Origin: Lodderomyces elongisporus | Lineage: Eukaryota > Ascomycota > Pichiomycetes > Serinales > Debaryomycetaceae | DNA: 64,000 nucleotides | Direction: 5' to 3' | NCBI RefSeq assembly: GCF_030384665.1 | Contig: NC_083675.1 | Location: 1,794,001 to 1,858,000, forward strand | Shown here: positions 12,128 through 22,916 of the stretch, in pieces | Position numbering within the stretch: the stretch's first letter is position 1 | Layout of the letters: each line of letters opens with the position of its first letter | The notes under the pieces: generated by a model | What the model was told of the DNA's origin: nothing | Seen by the model: only the letters and a program-made list of their open reading frames with translations | Databases searched by the model: none | Made by a program: the position numbers and the translations under genes

Positions 12128-12769
12128 ATGAACAGAGGAAGAGGAGGATTTAGAGGTGGTGGTGGCCGTGGAGGTGGATTTGGTGGAAGAACTTTCCAAC
12201 CTCAAGGACCTCCAGACACTGTGCTAGAGATGGGATCATTCATGCAAGCTTGTGAAGGTGATATTGTATGTCGTTCGATCAACACCAAGATTCCATACTT
12301 CAATGCACCAATATATTTAGAAAACAAAACTCAAGTGGGGAAAGTCGATGAAATTTTGGGACCTCTCAATGAAGTATTTTTCACCATTAAGCCATCTGAG
12401 GGTGTAAAGGCTGAATCGTTCAAAGAAGGAGATAAATTCTTTATTGGACCAGACAAGTTGTTGCCCTTGGAAAGATTTTTGCCCAAACCACCGTCAGTGG
12501 GACCAAAGCCAAAGAGGAAGGCTGGTGCAGGTGGTGCAGGTGGAGCTGGCGGAAGAGGTGGATTTAGAGGTGGCCGTGGTGGCGGAAGAGGTGGTTTCTC
12601 AAGCAGAGGAGGTGCTGGTGGTAGAGGAGGTAGCCGAGGTGGTTTTGGTGGAGGTAGAGGCGGTGGAAGAGGTGGCTTCTCTGGTAGGGGCGGAATTTCA
12701 AAGCCAAGCAGAGGTGGTTTTAGTGGAGGAAGAGGCGGAAGTAGAGGAGGAAGAGGTGGTCGTTTTTAA
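12128..12769 (+). CDS. GAR1: H/ACA snoRNP protein Gar1
   Basis: A 213-aa protein of the H/ACA small nucleolar ribonucleoprotein, which guides rRNA pseudouridylation with Cbf5, Nop10 and Nhp2 in the nucleolus. Order: an N-terminal RGG-rich arm (residues 1-25), the Gar1/Naf1 core (about 30-125, with the [20 protein letters not shown] block, conserved in the family) and a long C-terminal glycine/arginine-rich tail (about 135-213) that binds RNA. The length matches yeast Gar1 (205 aa). The ATG follows an A-rich leader (AACAACAATG). There is no intron. It converges on MRX8 with a gap of about 240 bp. Confidence 0.97.
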   Translation: MNRGRGGFRGGGGRGGGFGGRTFQPQGPPDTVLEMGSFMQACEGDIVCRSINTKIPYFNAPIYLENKTQVGKVDEILGPLNEVFFTIKPSEGVKAESFKEGDKFFIGPDKLLPLERFLPKPPSVGPKPKRKAGAGGAGGAGGRGGFRGGRGGGRGGFSSRGGAGGRGGSRGGFGGGRGGGRGGFSGRGGISKPSRGGFSGGRGGSRGGRGGRF

Positions 12770-13012
12770 GTGTAACTGCCATTTGCTCCCTATCCCTTCC
12801 CTCCCCTTCATTTTTTTTTATATAAATCATATGTTTTTACAGTATAATCCAATTTCTGCCTGTTTTAATTATTTTGTCGTAATTATCAATTTTTCACATC
12901 CATAAATAGAGAAAAAAATTAAAAAAAAAGGAAAAATGAAATCTAAATAAATATTGACAATAAATCCAGTGTAAGATGTTAAAGTTTGAAGTTTAAAAAA
13001 ATTGTTTAGTCT

Positions 13013-14152
13013 TCAATATGTAGGCAAAAGATTGCAACTCTCAAGAATGCTGCAACGAATCATCTTGTTTCCTGAATATTGAGGAATAAATTTGTTGACG
13101 TGTGCATTATTGAATACAAATTTCGGAGGGACCACAGCGTTCTGGAGCCCCGAATTTTCGATCAAGTTATTGTAGTGTTCCAAAATAGCCTGATTAGCCC
13201 TTTTTATTGCTTCCTCAGCGCCCGGTTTCTTGAATAAGTCCTTTTTGAGATGTTTCTTGAGAACCTCATCCATCTTGGTGAATACAATATCGAACGAAAC
13301 TCCATTTTTATGCAAATGATCCATAATGGTGGTGTCTTCAGGTCTAAACCCTTCCACAGAATCAATCAATAATAGGACTTTTTTGAGTAGTTTTCTGTGT
13401 TCAATGTATTCAATCACCATCTCTCCTTGTTTGAGATCTCCCCTTTTACCATACCCGGGACTATCAATAAATCTTAGCTTGTTGGATATTCGAAAACAGT
13501 TCATGCTCTTTGTATAACCTGCTTTAGCAGAAACGTATGCCAACTGATCTACTCTGCTCCAACTCTTGCTTGGAGTAAGTAAATTATTGATCAATGATGA
13601 TTTGCCAACGTTAGTATGACCCATGATTAAGATTTCAGGTAAAGGTCGTAACAATTCTGGTTTGATACCAAAGGTTGACTTTGCATTCATATTGAAATGT
13701 CGATCGTTTCTAATATTGTTTTCTGCCATTTTTTCAAGACTAGCTTTCCTAGCTTCATACATTCTGTCGTACTTCACATCGGGTATCTCTTTATAGTCAC
13801 CAAGGGTCCAGTCGAGATTGATTTTGGCATTATTGAAAAATGTTTGCGACTTCGTTATCTGTTGCGGAGTGTACATCAGTTGTCCTTCTGGCAGGAAAAG
13901 ATCATTTAAAATATTGGGACTAAGAATCTTTCTTCGTAGCTGATCTATATCCAGATGAGGTGTTGGCGTTTTGTGTTTGACAATGTTTGATGATAATTCT
14001 GTTGCCAATGGTGGCTGCAGTGGCTGCGGCCACGATGGTGTTTCAGTAACCTCTGTTAGTGCTGACGTTAGGTAATTAACAGAGGCATACCTTTTTAATG
14101 TAGTTTGAACCGGTCTTATTCTCCGAATATGCAGTAGCCCGTGCTTCAACAT
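13013..14152 (-). CDS. MRX8: EngB/YihA-family mitochondrial GTPase (Mrx8 type)
   Basis: A 379-aa TRAFAC-class GTPase. The G1 P-loop is GHTNVGKSS (around residue 176), G3 is DSPGYG and G4 is TKMD, all in the EngB arrangement known from bacterial ribosome-assembly GTPases. The N-terminus (MLKHGLLHIRRIRPVQTTLKRYAS) is rich in Arg and lacks acidic residues, as in a mitochondrial presequence. The likely role is in mitochondrial ribosome biogenesis or translation, as proposed for yeast Mrx8 (YDR336W, 314 aa). The frame extends upstream to a TTG, but ATG 14152 begins the presequence and is preferred. The gene is divergent from the VanZ-like gene. Confidence 0.87.
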   Translation of the reverse strand: MLKHGLLHIRRIRPVQTTLKRYASVNYLTSALTEVTETPSWPQPLQPPLATELSSNIVKHKTPTPHLDIDQLRRKILSPNILNDLFLPEGQLMYTPQQITKSQTFFNNAKINLDWTLGDYKEIPDVKYDRMYEARKASLEKMAENNIRNDRHFNMNAKSTFGIKPELLRPLPEILIMGHTNVGKSSLINNLLTPSKSWSRVDQLAYVSAKAGYTKSMNCFRISNKLRFIDSPGYGKRGDLKQGEMVIEYIEHRKLLKKVLLLIDSVEGFRPEDTTIMDHLHKNGVSFDIVFTKMDEVLKKHLKKDLFKKPGAEEAIKRANQAILEHYNNLIENSGLQNAVVPPKFVFNNAHVNKFIPQYSGNKMIRCSILESCNLLPTY

Positions 14153-14467
14153 GACTCTGGGAAGTAGTTTAATTTTGAAGTGAAACAAGCACTATGTGAG
14201 TTTAAAGCAAATATAATTCAGATGCTTTTTTAAAAGAAGAAAAAAAAAGATTCCCCATATTATACCGAAACGCATTACCACAAATTCCATTAATCTCATA
14301 AACTACACTAAAATTACTAACACATTCACAATAATCACCAGAGTCACCGCCACTACGACTTTTACAAATATTGAAACCATCACAACTAATACAACTAATA
14401 CAACTATTGCAACTTCAATTAAATCCATTCTCATTGCTATTTCCCTTTTTCTTTTCTGCTTTACTAA
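14153..14467. other. Divergent promoter MRX8 / VanZ-like gene
   Basis: A 315-bp spacer between divergent genes. A TACTAAC heptamer near 14310 (plus strand) has no paired 5' splice site that I can identify and is probably chance. Confidence 0.5.
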
Positions 14468-15153
14468 ATGGTCAAGATTAGATATCCAGTATTAGCAGGT
14501 ATGTTTCCAGGATCATTTCATGCATCATCTTTGCTTTTTAATTTTCTGCTTAATTTTCTGCTTAATTTTTTTTGCTTAATTTTTTTTATTAAGTTTTCCT
14601 TGATTCATGGTTTTTAAATCGTGTCCTTGTCAAATAAAAAGTAGCCAAGTTATGACTAACTCAAACCTTTTAAGCATTCATATTGTCGTTGTGTGGAGCT
14701 GCATATTTGGGTTTTGCTCTGATTGATATAGTGCATGACAAGTTACTCCATTTCGTCACCTTTTGTATCCTTACTGTGGAATTCTATTTTATATTCGATA
14801 CTCAATTCAAATCCTTAAAAGTCATTAGATACCTCACATTTGCAATTTGTACAATAAGTGGAAGCATATTTCTGGAAGTACTCCAGCATTTAGTCAATGA
14901 GAACCGAACATTTGACGTTTACGACATCCTCAGTAACATCTTGGGCAGCACCCTTGGGTTAGTGCTTTGTGTTTGTTACCTGAATTATAAGAAAGGAATT
15001 GCAAAGAGGGAGAGGCTCAAGTATCATAGAGTTGCCAATATCAATGCTGTAGAGGAAAATGCAGTTTTGACCGGAGAACAAGGAGAACAAGAAGAACATA
15101 CAAGCCATAAAGTAGGTACCAGCACACCAATTCCACTTCAATCAATTGTGTAA
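14468..15153 (+). CDS. VanZ-like membrane protein (spliced)
   Basis: Exon 1 (14468-14498) and exon 2 (14675-15153) join to 169 aa. The family signature is visible: IVHDKLLHF near residue 28 and then FLEVLQHL...RTFDVYDILSNILGSTLG. This matches the DK-H...E-Q...R-D-D-N-G pattern of VanZ-like proteins. Several hydrophobic segments suggest 3-4 membrane spans, and the C-terminus is a hydrophilic tail. Without splicing, the frame has no ATG at the front. With it, the protein begins MVKIRYPVLAAFILSLCG, a plausible first membrane segment. VanZ-like proteins are widespread in yeasts and poorly characterised, so I assign no function. The spliced model is well supported by the splice signals and the in-frame junction. 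Confidence 0.82.
14499..14674 (+). other. Predicted intron in the VanZ-like gene (176 nt)
   Basis: The donor is GTATGT at 14499, the branch site GACTAAC at about 14654-14660 and the acceptor TTTTAAG ending at 14674. Exon 1 leaves one base, which joins CA of exon 2 to form an Ala codon in frame. Confidence 0.87.
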
Positions 15154-15518
15154 ATAAGAAATAGGGAATTGATGGTAATCACTTGCCTAATCACTTGTAA
15201 GTAGGAAGACCATTTATATAGTAAAATGAACATCATGACATTTTCTTGGTATCTGTATGTGTATAATTAATTCAATAAATCTCTTTGTTAAGAAAAAAAA
15301 AAACCAAATCACGATATAAATTCAAGTACTGCAGTACTCCAGTAAAATTATTTTGAGGGGGGGGGGATACTTTTGTGTGATTGTACATAGGTACTCCAGA
15401 GTAGATTCTTTTGTTTGGCGCATTAGTAAGATTAATAATACCATATTACAGAATCAATCACCACCACCAAACGGTCTCTAATATTTGTAAGCAACATTAT
15501 AACTCTATAAGATCTAAT

Positions 15519-15549
<31 letters not shown>

Positions 15550-15658
15550 AATACATATCATTACATTTCCTGCTCTCAGGATTCATTTATCAAACAACTT
15601 TCAAGAAACATAGAAAAAAAGCCCCGATAAAAGATAATATACAAACTTACTGATAAAG
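15154..15658. other. Intergenic, no gene recognised
   Basis: A 0.5-kb gap with a G-run at 15357-15367 and an (AT)n tract at about 15520-15538 leading into TATAAATA near 15547, a plausible promoter element for the next gene. Confidence 0.55.
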
Positions 15659-16033
15659 ATGTCTCAATTTTATGGCGGTATCAAATCCTATGATGTTCAC
15701 ACATACTGGAACAACAACAATACACAGCAGAGAGAGTTTGCTTACAACTTAAGAGAAAAAGTTTTGAAAGAGTTTGCTTCTGAAATAGAAAATGGTGATA
15801 TACGAGTATACAAATTTTGGGATAAGCCAATTGGACCGCATCCAATAAATATGTGGGAGCTCGATTTCAAGAAACCAGAAATATTTGTTAAAGTTGTACC
15901 CTTTTTCCAGCTCAATCATGGAAAATTATCAGTATTAATTCATCCACGAACTGATCAAGGAGATTTGAAAGATCATACTGATAACGCTTTGTGGTTGGGT
16001 CACAAAGTTAGGTTAGACACAAGTACTTTATAA
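15659..16033 (+). CDS. DOPA 4,5-dioxygenase family protein
   Basis: A 124-aa protein matching the small DOPA 4,5-dioxygenase family. It shows an N-terminal KSYDVHTYW motif, then PIGPHPINMWELDF in the middle and the C-terminal block HPRTDQGDLKDHTDNALWLG with the conserved His residues. Plant and fungal members cleave the ring of L-DOPA (betalain and muscaflavin pathways). Yeast members exist, but their substrate is unknown, so no reaction is claimed. The length fits a single-domain cytosolic protein. The ATG at 15659 is the only reasonable start. It lies upstream of PLD1 on the same strand with its own spacer of about 0.8 kb. Confidence 0.85.
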   Translation: MSQFYGGIKSYDVHTYWNNNNTQQREFAYNLREKVLKEFASEIENGDIRVYKFWDKPIGPHPINMWELDFKKPEIFVKVVPFFQLNHGKLSVLIHPRTDQGDLKDHTDNALWLGHKVRLDTSTL

Positions 16034-16811
16034 GTAATCGAATGACAAACAATAGTAGTAATGATTAAACAATGAAGAAAAAAATTAGGCAAATGTCACG
16101 TATAGATTTGAAACCGAACTCCGACACCACAATACTATCGATAAATGGTCTTGATTTTATTTTTTTATCCGTTTCATTAGCATTTTGTTATTTATTGTAT
16201 TTTGATTCTTTTCTTTTTCTTTTCAAATCTTTGTTTTTGCGTTATTGCATTAAACATTTAATGTTTCAGTCTCTAAGTCTCCATCTCTCAGTCTTTTGGT
16301 CGGCATCTCCAGCATCATCATCATCATCATCATCTTCTTCTTCTTCTTCTTCTTCTTATACTATTATTAGTCTGAAATTTTGCTCTCGCGTCCTCCATCA
16401 AAGCAACTTTGTGCACTTTTCTTTTTTTCTTTTTTCTAAAAAAATTAAAAAATATAAAAAAAAAACAACGAAAGAAAAAAAAAAACAAACAAATAGCCAG
16501 AGTACTAAAGCCTTGTTGTATTTTGATATTGTTGGAATCACAAAAAAATATATATATAATAAAAACAAGATTATTAGCAACAATTTCAGAATAACACTCA
16601 CCAGAATAAATCTTGTGTAAACTATTTCACCAACTATTTCACCAAAAGTTTTTATTAGATTGACCTTTTCCAACTATTAAATAAGAATATAGTTACATAT
16701 ATTCACACATATATTCATATATATACACATTCGCACATACAAAAACATAGTAACATACCTTTGATTTTAATCTTTTGTATCATCGTTGAATAAACGTGGC
16801 TATCTAAACAT
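16034..16811. other. Intergenic, upstream of PLD1
   Basis: A 0.78-kb gap with a (CAT)n(CTT)n tract at about 16313-16357 and many poly-A/T runs. ORFs here are low complexity. Short AT-rich ATATATTC elements at 16690-16730 may serve the PLD1 promoter. Confidence 0.55.
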
Positions 16812-19800
16812 ATGCCCACTACAGACCAGGCGGCTAAGCCGTCCAAATATGAACTTAAGGATGCACCGAGAATTCACGATAATAATAATAATAATGATGA
16901 TGATGATGATCGAAGGCCGTTAAGAGAGCTGAGTGACTTTAACAAGATATTTAGATCTGTTTCGGGAGAACCTCATGATCACAAATTTCGTCAGAGACCT
17001 CTGTTGAGTCGTGACCATAGTTCCGATGCTGAAGATTCTTCACAAATTATTTCTAATCCAATGCATTTTCCTAATCAGTTTTATGATCCAATGGAATCAA
17101 GGTATGAGTCTAGTGAGGATGAAGAAAATAATGACGCTGATTATGCTGCGGGAGGTGATGCCAGTGCTTCAAATACCAATGAGCAGGAGCGAACCAACAA
17201 CATGGCTTCGCCTAAACCAGATTCAAGAGAACAAGTCGAAGCTAGCCAAAATGAAAACTTGAATACAGAGACCAACCAAAATCAACCGCCAACTCAAAGA
17301 TCAAGAGTGCAGTTTACTCATTCGCAGACGTTCAGCAGCTTTCTTCCATCGATGTTCAGCAACAACCACCACCAGCACCAACACCAACCTCTGACTGAAA
17401 CCCCGGAAGGAACCGAAATCAATGATGCTGACTTGGACCAAGTGCAACGCCCTGGTTTTGGTTCAAGACTGGAGTCAACTAAGCAACCGCGTTTGAAGAA
17501 CAAGCTCAAATTTTGGAGAAAAAAGGATAAGGAAAGGTTTAGTTACAATGCAAATGATGAGTCTCCAGATGAATCAGAAAAGTTACGTAGAGAACGAGCA
17601 CTGGAATTGCTTACCAATCTATCTATGGGTAGCCCAGCAATCAGATTAATGGGTGCTTGCTTGTTGGAAGACGAAAGTGGTATTGCCAGAGCACCTTTAC
17701 TCTTGACATTGTTAGGATTTCAGATATACGACGTAACCAATGATGACCTTACCAAATTTAGAAGGTTCCGAATTGATGTGGAATATGGTTTTGGAATCGA
17801 ACGAATGCAATGGAGTATTGAAAGAAGTACAACTGAATTGTTTTACCTTCATTCCAAGTTGAAAATTGAGTTGTGGAGAAAAGATTACCTGGCAAATATA
17901 ACATCTAAAGACACTCCCGGTAACAAATTGCCCAAACTTCCATTTCCGCCATTTAAAAAGAATACCGACAAGTCCAAGCAGGGGCTGAGACTGAAGAAAC
18001 TGGATCTGGGTAGAAGAAGACAATCATTAGCGCAAGAGCATGATCACCATCACGATCATCATCACGATCATGATGGTGGAGAAGGAGAAGAAGAAGAAGA
18101 AGAAGAAGAAGAAGACGAAGATGAAGAAGGTGATGGCGGTGACGGCGCTTCGTTGAATACAGTGCGCTCAAGATTATCACGACTTCGACTGAATCTTGGC
18201 AGTATCACTTCGGCCATGTCCCATGAACATAAAACTGATTTTATCGAACGCCGGAAGCAGAAAAATGCTGCCTATATTCGTGAAGTTGAAGACTACCTTC
18301 GGAAGCTTATCTTATTCATCAAATTGAGACCACAATCAAATTACGTATTTGCATTTTTTGAAATTTCACCGCTTTCCGCATTGTTGAGTTATGAATCTGG
18401 ATACATGGGTAAACAGGGCGATATTCATATTCGTGGTACAGCCAAGTCGCAAGGATGGAGAGTTGGTCATTTCAAAGTCAATGATCTCAAGGGTATATAT
18501 GATAGACGCGTTGACAAGTGGATGCTAACCAGAGACAGTTATATAGTTTATGTGTCAAATATTAATTCGACGACACCATTGGATGTGTTTTTAGTTGATT
18601 CAAATTTCAAAATCACCACAAAAAATGTCCAGATAACCGAAGAAGAAGAAGACGAGGAGGAGCCAGAAGGATTTGAAACAGGCTCTTTGAGTGGAAAAAA
18701 ATTACAGAGTTTACACAATAACTCTAAACCTGATGCAGTGTTTTCGCATTTGAAGATTACTTTGGAAAACAGAGAGAGAAAACTTGTTGTTATCCCCAAG
18801 AATTCCAGAGAGCATGTTGCTTGGTTAAAATCATTCAAGTTAATGCAGCAGAATACAATATGGAGTCAGAAGCATAGATTTGATTCGTTTGCGCCAATCA
18901 GAACCAATTGTTTTGCACAGTGGTTTGTTGATGGAAGAGATTACTTTTGGGCACTTTCGGCGGCACTTGAGATGGCACAGCAAACTATTTTTATACATGA
19001 CTGGATGCTTTCGCCTGAACTATACCTTAGACGACCAGCTAATGGTAACCAACAGTACAGAATTGATAGACTTCTTCAGAAGAAAGCTAGGGAAGGTGTC
19101 AAGATTTTTGTCATTATCTACAGAAATGTGGGAACCACAGTGGCAACAGATTCTCTTTACACCAAGCACTCAATTTTGTCATTGAATGAAAAGAATATCC
19201 ACGTTATCCGTTCTCCAAATCAGCTTTTGCAGAACACATACTTTTGGGCACATCACGAAAAGCTTTGCATTATTGATCACACCTATGCGTTTTTGGGAGG
19301 AATTGATCTTTGTTATGGTAGGTTCGATACATCGGATCACGTATTGACGGATGATTCTCCAGTTAACTTTGACAGCATGCAACCCGATGATAGAATGACT
19401 CCCGAAAAGTTTCTCAACTTTACAACGTTTGTCGGTAAAGACTACTCGAACCCTAGGGCTAAGGATTTTTTTGATCTTGACAAGCCGTATGTTTCTATGT
19501 ATGACAGAAACACGACACCTAGGATGCCGTGGCATGATATTCACATGTTGACTACGGGCAAAGCTGGTCGTGATTTGGCGAGACATTTTGTGCAAAGATG
19601 GAATTATTTGATTAGGCAAAAGCGTCCCAGTAGGTTAACACCTTTGCTTCTTCCACCGCCCGACTTCCTGGACGAAGAAGCAGAGGCCCATGGCTACTCT
19701 GGAACTTGTAATGTTCAATTGTTGCGTTCTGCGGGTAATTGGTCTCTCGGTTTGCAAGAGCACGAGCAAAGTATTCAAAATGCTTATTTGAAGCTAATTG

Positions 19801-22355
19801 AAACATCACAACATTTCGTGTACATTGAAAATCAATTCTTTGTGACTGCATGTGTTGTTGATGGTGTTGAGATAAAGAATAAAATTGGAGATGCATTAGT
19901 CGAGAGAATTATTCGTGCACATGATGAAGGTACCAATTGGAAAGCTATTATTGTTATACCGTTAATGCCTGGATTTGAAGCACAAGTCGATCAGCCAGAG
20001 GGTTCATCAGTGAGAGTGATTATGCAATGTCAGTACATGTCGATATCTAGAGGAGAGTCCTCAATCTTTGCTAAATTGAAAATGCGCGGAATCAATCCTG
20101 AAGATTATATCCAATTCTTTTCATTGCGTAAATGGGGCCGCATTGGTCCAAAGAGAACTTTGGTGACCGAGCAGTTGTACATTCATGCAAAATGTATGAT
20201 TGTTGATGATGTATCTGTTATCATTGGAAGTGCCAATATCAATGAAAGGTCAATGAGAGGTGTTCGTGATTCTGAAGTGGCTGCGGTAATCCAAGATCAA
20301 GAACAAATTACCACCAAGATGAACGGTAAACCTTACAAAGCTGCTAAGTTTGCGCACACATTAAGAATGCGCTTGATGAGAGAACACTTGGGTGTGTCGC
20401 TAGACATTTTGGATACGGTTGAACGAAGATTTAAGCGTTTCGAGGATTTTGCTTCTTCCGATGAAGGTCTCAAGTATGCGACAACTGATTTCAAAGATCT
20501 TCGCGATCGTCAATTGTCTGCCATGGTTGAGCTTGCTACTAGAGATGTTTTGAACGAACGTGATGGAACACAGAGATGGAAGGACCGCATTGAAATATCG
20601 GGACTCGACGCCGAAGTTGCCGCATTTGACTATAAGGAAGAAGAGTCATTACTGCCACCACCTTTGTTCTTGCCTGTTTCTTTCAATAACCGTACCGGCC
20701 CCAATGAAGCCAATAGAGGTGTGCGAGACAAGAAAAAGAAATCATACGACCCTAGAGTCCAGCGTAATAAAGATCATTACCATGATGTTGCTGGAAAAGG
20801 TACCGATAAGTATCACTCAAAGCTAGCTGAAAGTGCTAGAGTAACAAGTAGCGAGTTCTTGAAAGAGTTATCCGTGCAGGTCATGGAGGGCACAACTCCA
20901 AGTACCAGTTTCTTACCAGACGTGGAAAGTGTCCGTGAGTTTTTGAATGGCGATGATGCTGAATTAGCTGGTGTGTATAAAGAGGAAGATGTAGCTCAAA
21001 TCATTAGGCGAAGAAATGAAGAAAGGTGGTTATTGTTGAAAAAGGTTTCATATTTGCAAAGAGTAGCAGCTAAAGAGCAACATTCCAAAACGGTTGAAAA
21101 CAATAGGCGCCAACAAGGAGGGTTGGATCCTCAATCATCATCATCTCACGGATCTCAGGAGCATGGTGAAACCAATGGAGACCAAATTGTTGATGGAATA
21201 TCCACAGGTAAAGGTCTCGGCGCTGATTATGTTAGAGATGACCAACACCAAGCTGTTTCCTTGACCGATTCAGCTGTAAAGGAAATTTTGAATGGATTGA
21301 CTATTCCGGAGGCCAAAGTTAGCAATTTCATGGATCCATACGATTTCGAAGATCCTGTGAACCCCGTATTCTATGAATACGTATGGAATGAGCATGCCAG
21401 AAGAAATACTGAGCTTTTCCGAATGGTATTCCACTGTCAACCAGATGACGCAGTTAGCCGTTGGGCGGAGTATACGTATTTTTCAAAATTGCAAAGCACA
21501 TTTATGAAGAGTCAAAACCCCGAACTGCGCGATAGTACATCAAGCCAAGCAGGGTCCAATAGCGAGGAACACGGTGTATCGAAGAAAGATGACATGCAGA
21601 TGGCCAACAATATTAAACGGAGTGCTCCTGAAGGTCCAAATAGCACTGGAAATATTGCAAGTCAGGACGAAGACTATGGTTTGTTGGGAAGAGTTCCTCC
21701 TTCTAAAGAGGAGCGCATGGAATCGGAAAAGCCCAAAAAAATTAGGAACAAACTTGTACGTAGTATGAGTTCTTTTGCTGGTGCCAAAGATGATCAGAGA
21801 TCTTTGCGTTCTAGCTCCGATGGAGAAGATTTACACGGTGATATTCTCGAAGAAAAGGAAATGTTTGAAAATAATACCGCAGTACCACCCGATTCGGAAA
21901 CATCACCTGAAGTTGATGGTGAAATGAGAGATGGAACAATAGATGAGAAGCTCACCGAGACTGCAGATCCTGCAAAGCTTTTTGATGAAATTAACAGCGC
22001 CGATGGTAACAATGGCAACAATACTAATCAAAACTTGCCGAATGGGTCTTGGTCTCAAGAGAATACCAATGAACATGAAGTATTGCATTCAGCAACCCAA
22101 AAGGCAAATAGTTTCAATAGCAGCTACGACGAGGAACAACCGCACGTGAGGAAGAATAGAGCAGGCGCTTTCCTTACGCGTAGAAAGATTCAAAGTGGAG
22201 AAGCTGTTTATGATAAAGCAACTGCGGAAAAATTCTTGAGTGCAATCCAAGGCCATTTGGTGTACTTCCCCACTGAATGGTTAAGCACCGAGTTGAAGAA
22301 CAACAACTGGTTTTACAATACTGATAGATTACCACCAATGGAGATATATGATTAG
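16812..22355 (+). CDS. PLD1: Phospholipase D1 (Spo14/Pld1)
   Basis: A 1847-aa PtdIns(4,5)P2-type phospholipase D that hydrolyses phosphatidylcholine to phosphatidate. In yeast it is needed for sporulation and Sec14-bypass secretion, and in Candida for hyphal growth. The two catalytic HKD motifs are HHEKLCIIDHTYAFLGG (about residue 813) and HAKCMIVDDVSVIIGSANINERS (about 1123). A PX-like domain is split by a His/Asp and poly-Glu insertion (about 409-440), and a PH-like domain follows (about 535-690). The C-terminus (HLVYFPTEWL to MEIYD) is typical of fungal PLD. The N-terminal 270 residues are Asn/Asp-rich and disordered. It is slightly longer than S. cerevisiae Spo14 (1683 aa) because of low-complexity insertions. 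ATG 16812 is the first in frame. Confidence 0.96.
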   Translation: MPTTDQAAKPSKYELKDAPRIHDNNNNNDDDDDRRPLRELSDFNKIFRSVSGEPHDHKFRQRPLLSRDHSSDAEDSSQIISNPMHFPNQFYDPMESRYESSEDEENNDADYAAGGDASASNTNEQERTNNMASPKPDSREQVEASQNENLNTETNQNQPPTQRSRVQFTHSQTFSSFLPSMFSNNHHQHQHQPLTETPEGTEINDADLDQVQRPGFGSRLESTKQPRLKNKLKFWRKKDKERFSYNANDESPDESEKLRRERALELLTNLSMGSPAIRLMGACLLEDESGIARAPLLLTLLGFQIYDVTNDDLTKFRRFRIDVEYGFGIERMQWSIERSTTELFYLHSKLKIELWRKDYLANITSKDTPGNKLPKLPFPPFKKNTDKSKQGLRLKKLDLGRRRQSLAQEHDHHHDHHHDHDGGEGEEEEEEEEEDEDEEGDGGDGASLNTVRSRLSRLRLNLGSITSAMSHEHKTDFIERRKQKNAAYIREVEDYLRKLILFIKLRPQSNYVFAFFEISPLSALLSYESGYMGKQGDIHIRGTAKSQGWRVGHFKVNDLKGIYDRRVDKWMLTRDSYIVYVSNINSTTPLDVFLVDSNFKITTKNVQITEEEEDEEEPEGFETGSLSGKKLQSLHNNSKPDAVFSHLKITLENRERKLVVIPKNSREHVAWLKSFKLMQQNTIWSQKHRFDSFAPIRTNCFAQWFVDGRDYFWALSAALEMAQQTIFIHDWMLSPELYLRRPANGNQQYRIDRLLQKKAREGVKIFVIIYRNVGTTVATDSLYTKHSILSLNEKNIHVIRSPNQLLQNTYFWAHHEKLCIIDHTYAFLGGIDLCYGRFDTSDHVLTDDSPVNFDSMQPDDRMTPEKFLNFTTFVGKDYSNPRAKDFFDLDKPYVSMYDRNTTPRMPWHDIHMLTTGKAGRDLARHFVQRWNYLIRQKRPSRLTPLLLPPPDFLDEEAEAHGYSGTCNVQLLRSAGNWSLGLQEHEQSIQNAYLKLIETSQHFVYIENQFFVTACVVDGVEIKNKIGDALVERIIRAHDEGTNWKAIIVIPLMPGFEAQVDQPEGSSVRVIMQCQYMSISRGESSIFAKLKMRGINPEDYIQFFSLRKWGRIGPKRTLVTEQLYIHAKCMIVDDVSVIIGSANINERSMRGVRDSEVAAVIQDQEQITTKMNGKPYKAAKFAHTLRMRLMREHLGVSLDILDTVERRFKRFEDFASSDEGLKYATTDFKDLRDRQLSAMVELATRDVLNERDGTQRWKDRIEISGLDAEVAAFDYKEEESLLPPPLFLPVSFNNRTGPNEANRGVRDKKKKSYDPRVQRNKDHYHDVAGKGTDKYHSKLAESARVTSSEFLKELSVQVMEGTTPSTSFLPDVESVREFLNGDDAELAGVYKEEDVAQIIRRRNEERWLLLKKVSYLQRVAAKEQHSKTVENNRRQQGGLDPQSSSSHGSQEHGETNGDQIVDGISTGKGLGADYVRDDQHQAVSLTDSAVKEILNGLTIPEAKVSNFMDPYDFEDPVNPVFYEYVWNEHARRNTELFRMVFHCQPDDAVSRWAEYTYFSKLQSTFMKSQNPELRDSTSSQAGSNSEEHGVSKKDDMQMANNIKRSAPEGPNSTGNIASQDEDYGLLGRVPPSKEERMESEKPKKIRNKLVRSMSSFAGAKDDQRSLRSSSDGEDLHGDILEEKEMFENNTAVPPDSETSPEVDGEMRDGTIDEKLTETADPAKLFDEINSADGNNGNNTNQNLPNGSWSQENTNEHEVLHSATQKANSFNSSYDEEQPHVRKNRAGAFLTRRKIQSGEAVYDKATAEKFLSAIQGHLVYFPTEWLSTELKNNNWFYNTDRLPPMEIYD

Positions 22356-22916
22356 ATAGAATCAATATACAGAGATACAAAAGTTTATTTTTTTTTCTCT
22401 TGTTAGTATTGTTAATTTTCTTTTTTTTTTCCCCTTTCCCCCTATTATCCCTTTTTTCTTTTTTTTCCTCTTTTTTCATTTTCATTTTCTTTTCTTAACA
22501 ATTTTGACATTAGATTGTGTGTGTTGATCAAGCGTTGGAAATTTCTTTCACTCTTCAGCTTCGCTTCATATGGTATTGCTTCTATTCATGCTTCCCTGTG
22601 GGGGGTGTGCCTAGAAAGCCATCGATGCGCGTGTAGTTCAAAGTTGCGAATAACGAACGACAACAGGACAAAACAATAGACAAAAAAAAAAAAAATTAAA
22701 TTTAAGAAAGGAAAAACAAAAAATAGAGGTTGGATATTAAATTGCGCCTATAGAAACTGTCAGCAAAGCTATAAAACAGATATATATATACATATTGCTT
22801 ACAAAAAATAACCGCACCAGTGTCTTGAATTGATATTACTCATTCACCACAAGCAATCCATTTAGCCTCGAGCAAAATCTATAGTACCAATTTATTTTGC
22901 CTAGACCTCACCTGCA
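22356..22916. other. Intergenic PLD1-SVP26
   Basis: A 0.56-kb gap: T-rich PLD1 3' flank, then A-rich sequence with a TATATATA element near 22781 that could serve SVP26. No ORF of note. Confidence 0.55.

Noticed and set aside
12444..12905. 153-aa Val/Glu-rich ORF overlapping GAR1
   Set aside because: It is the +1-frame reading of the glycine/arginine-rich GAR1 tail.
14305..14330. TACTAAC on the plus strand in the MRX8/VanZ spacer
   Set aside because: No donor upstream. The VanZ-like gene has its own well-supported intron.
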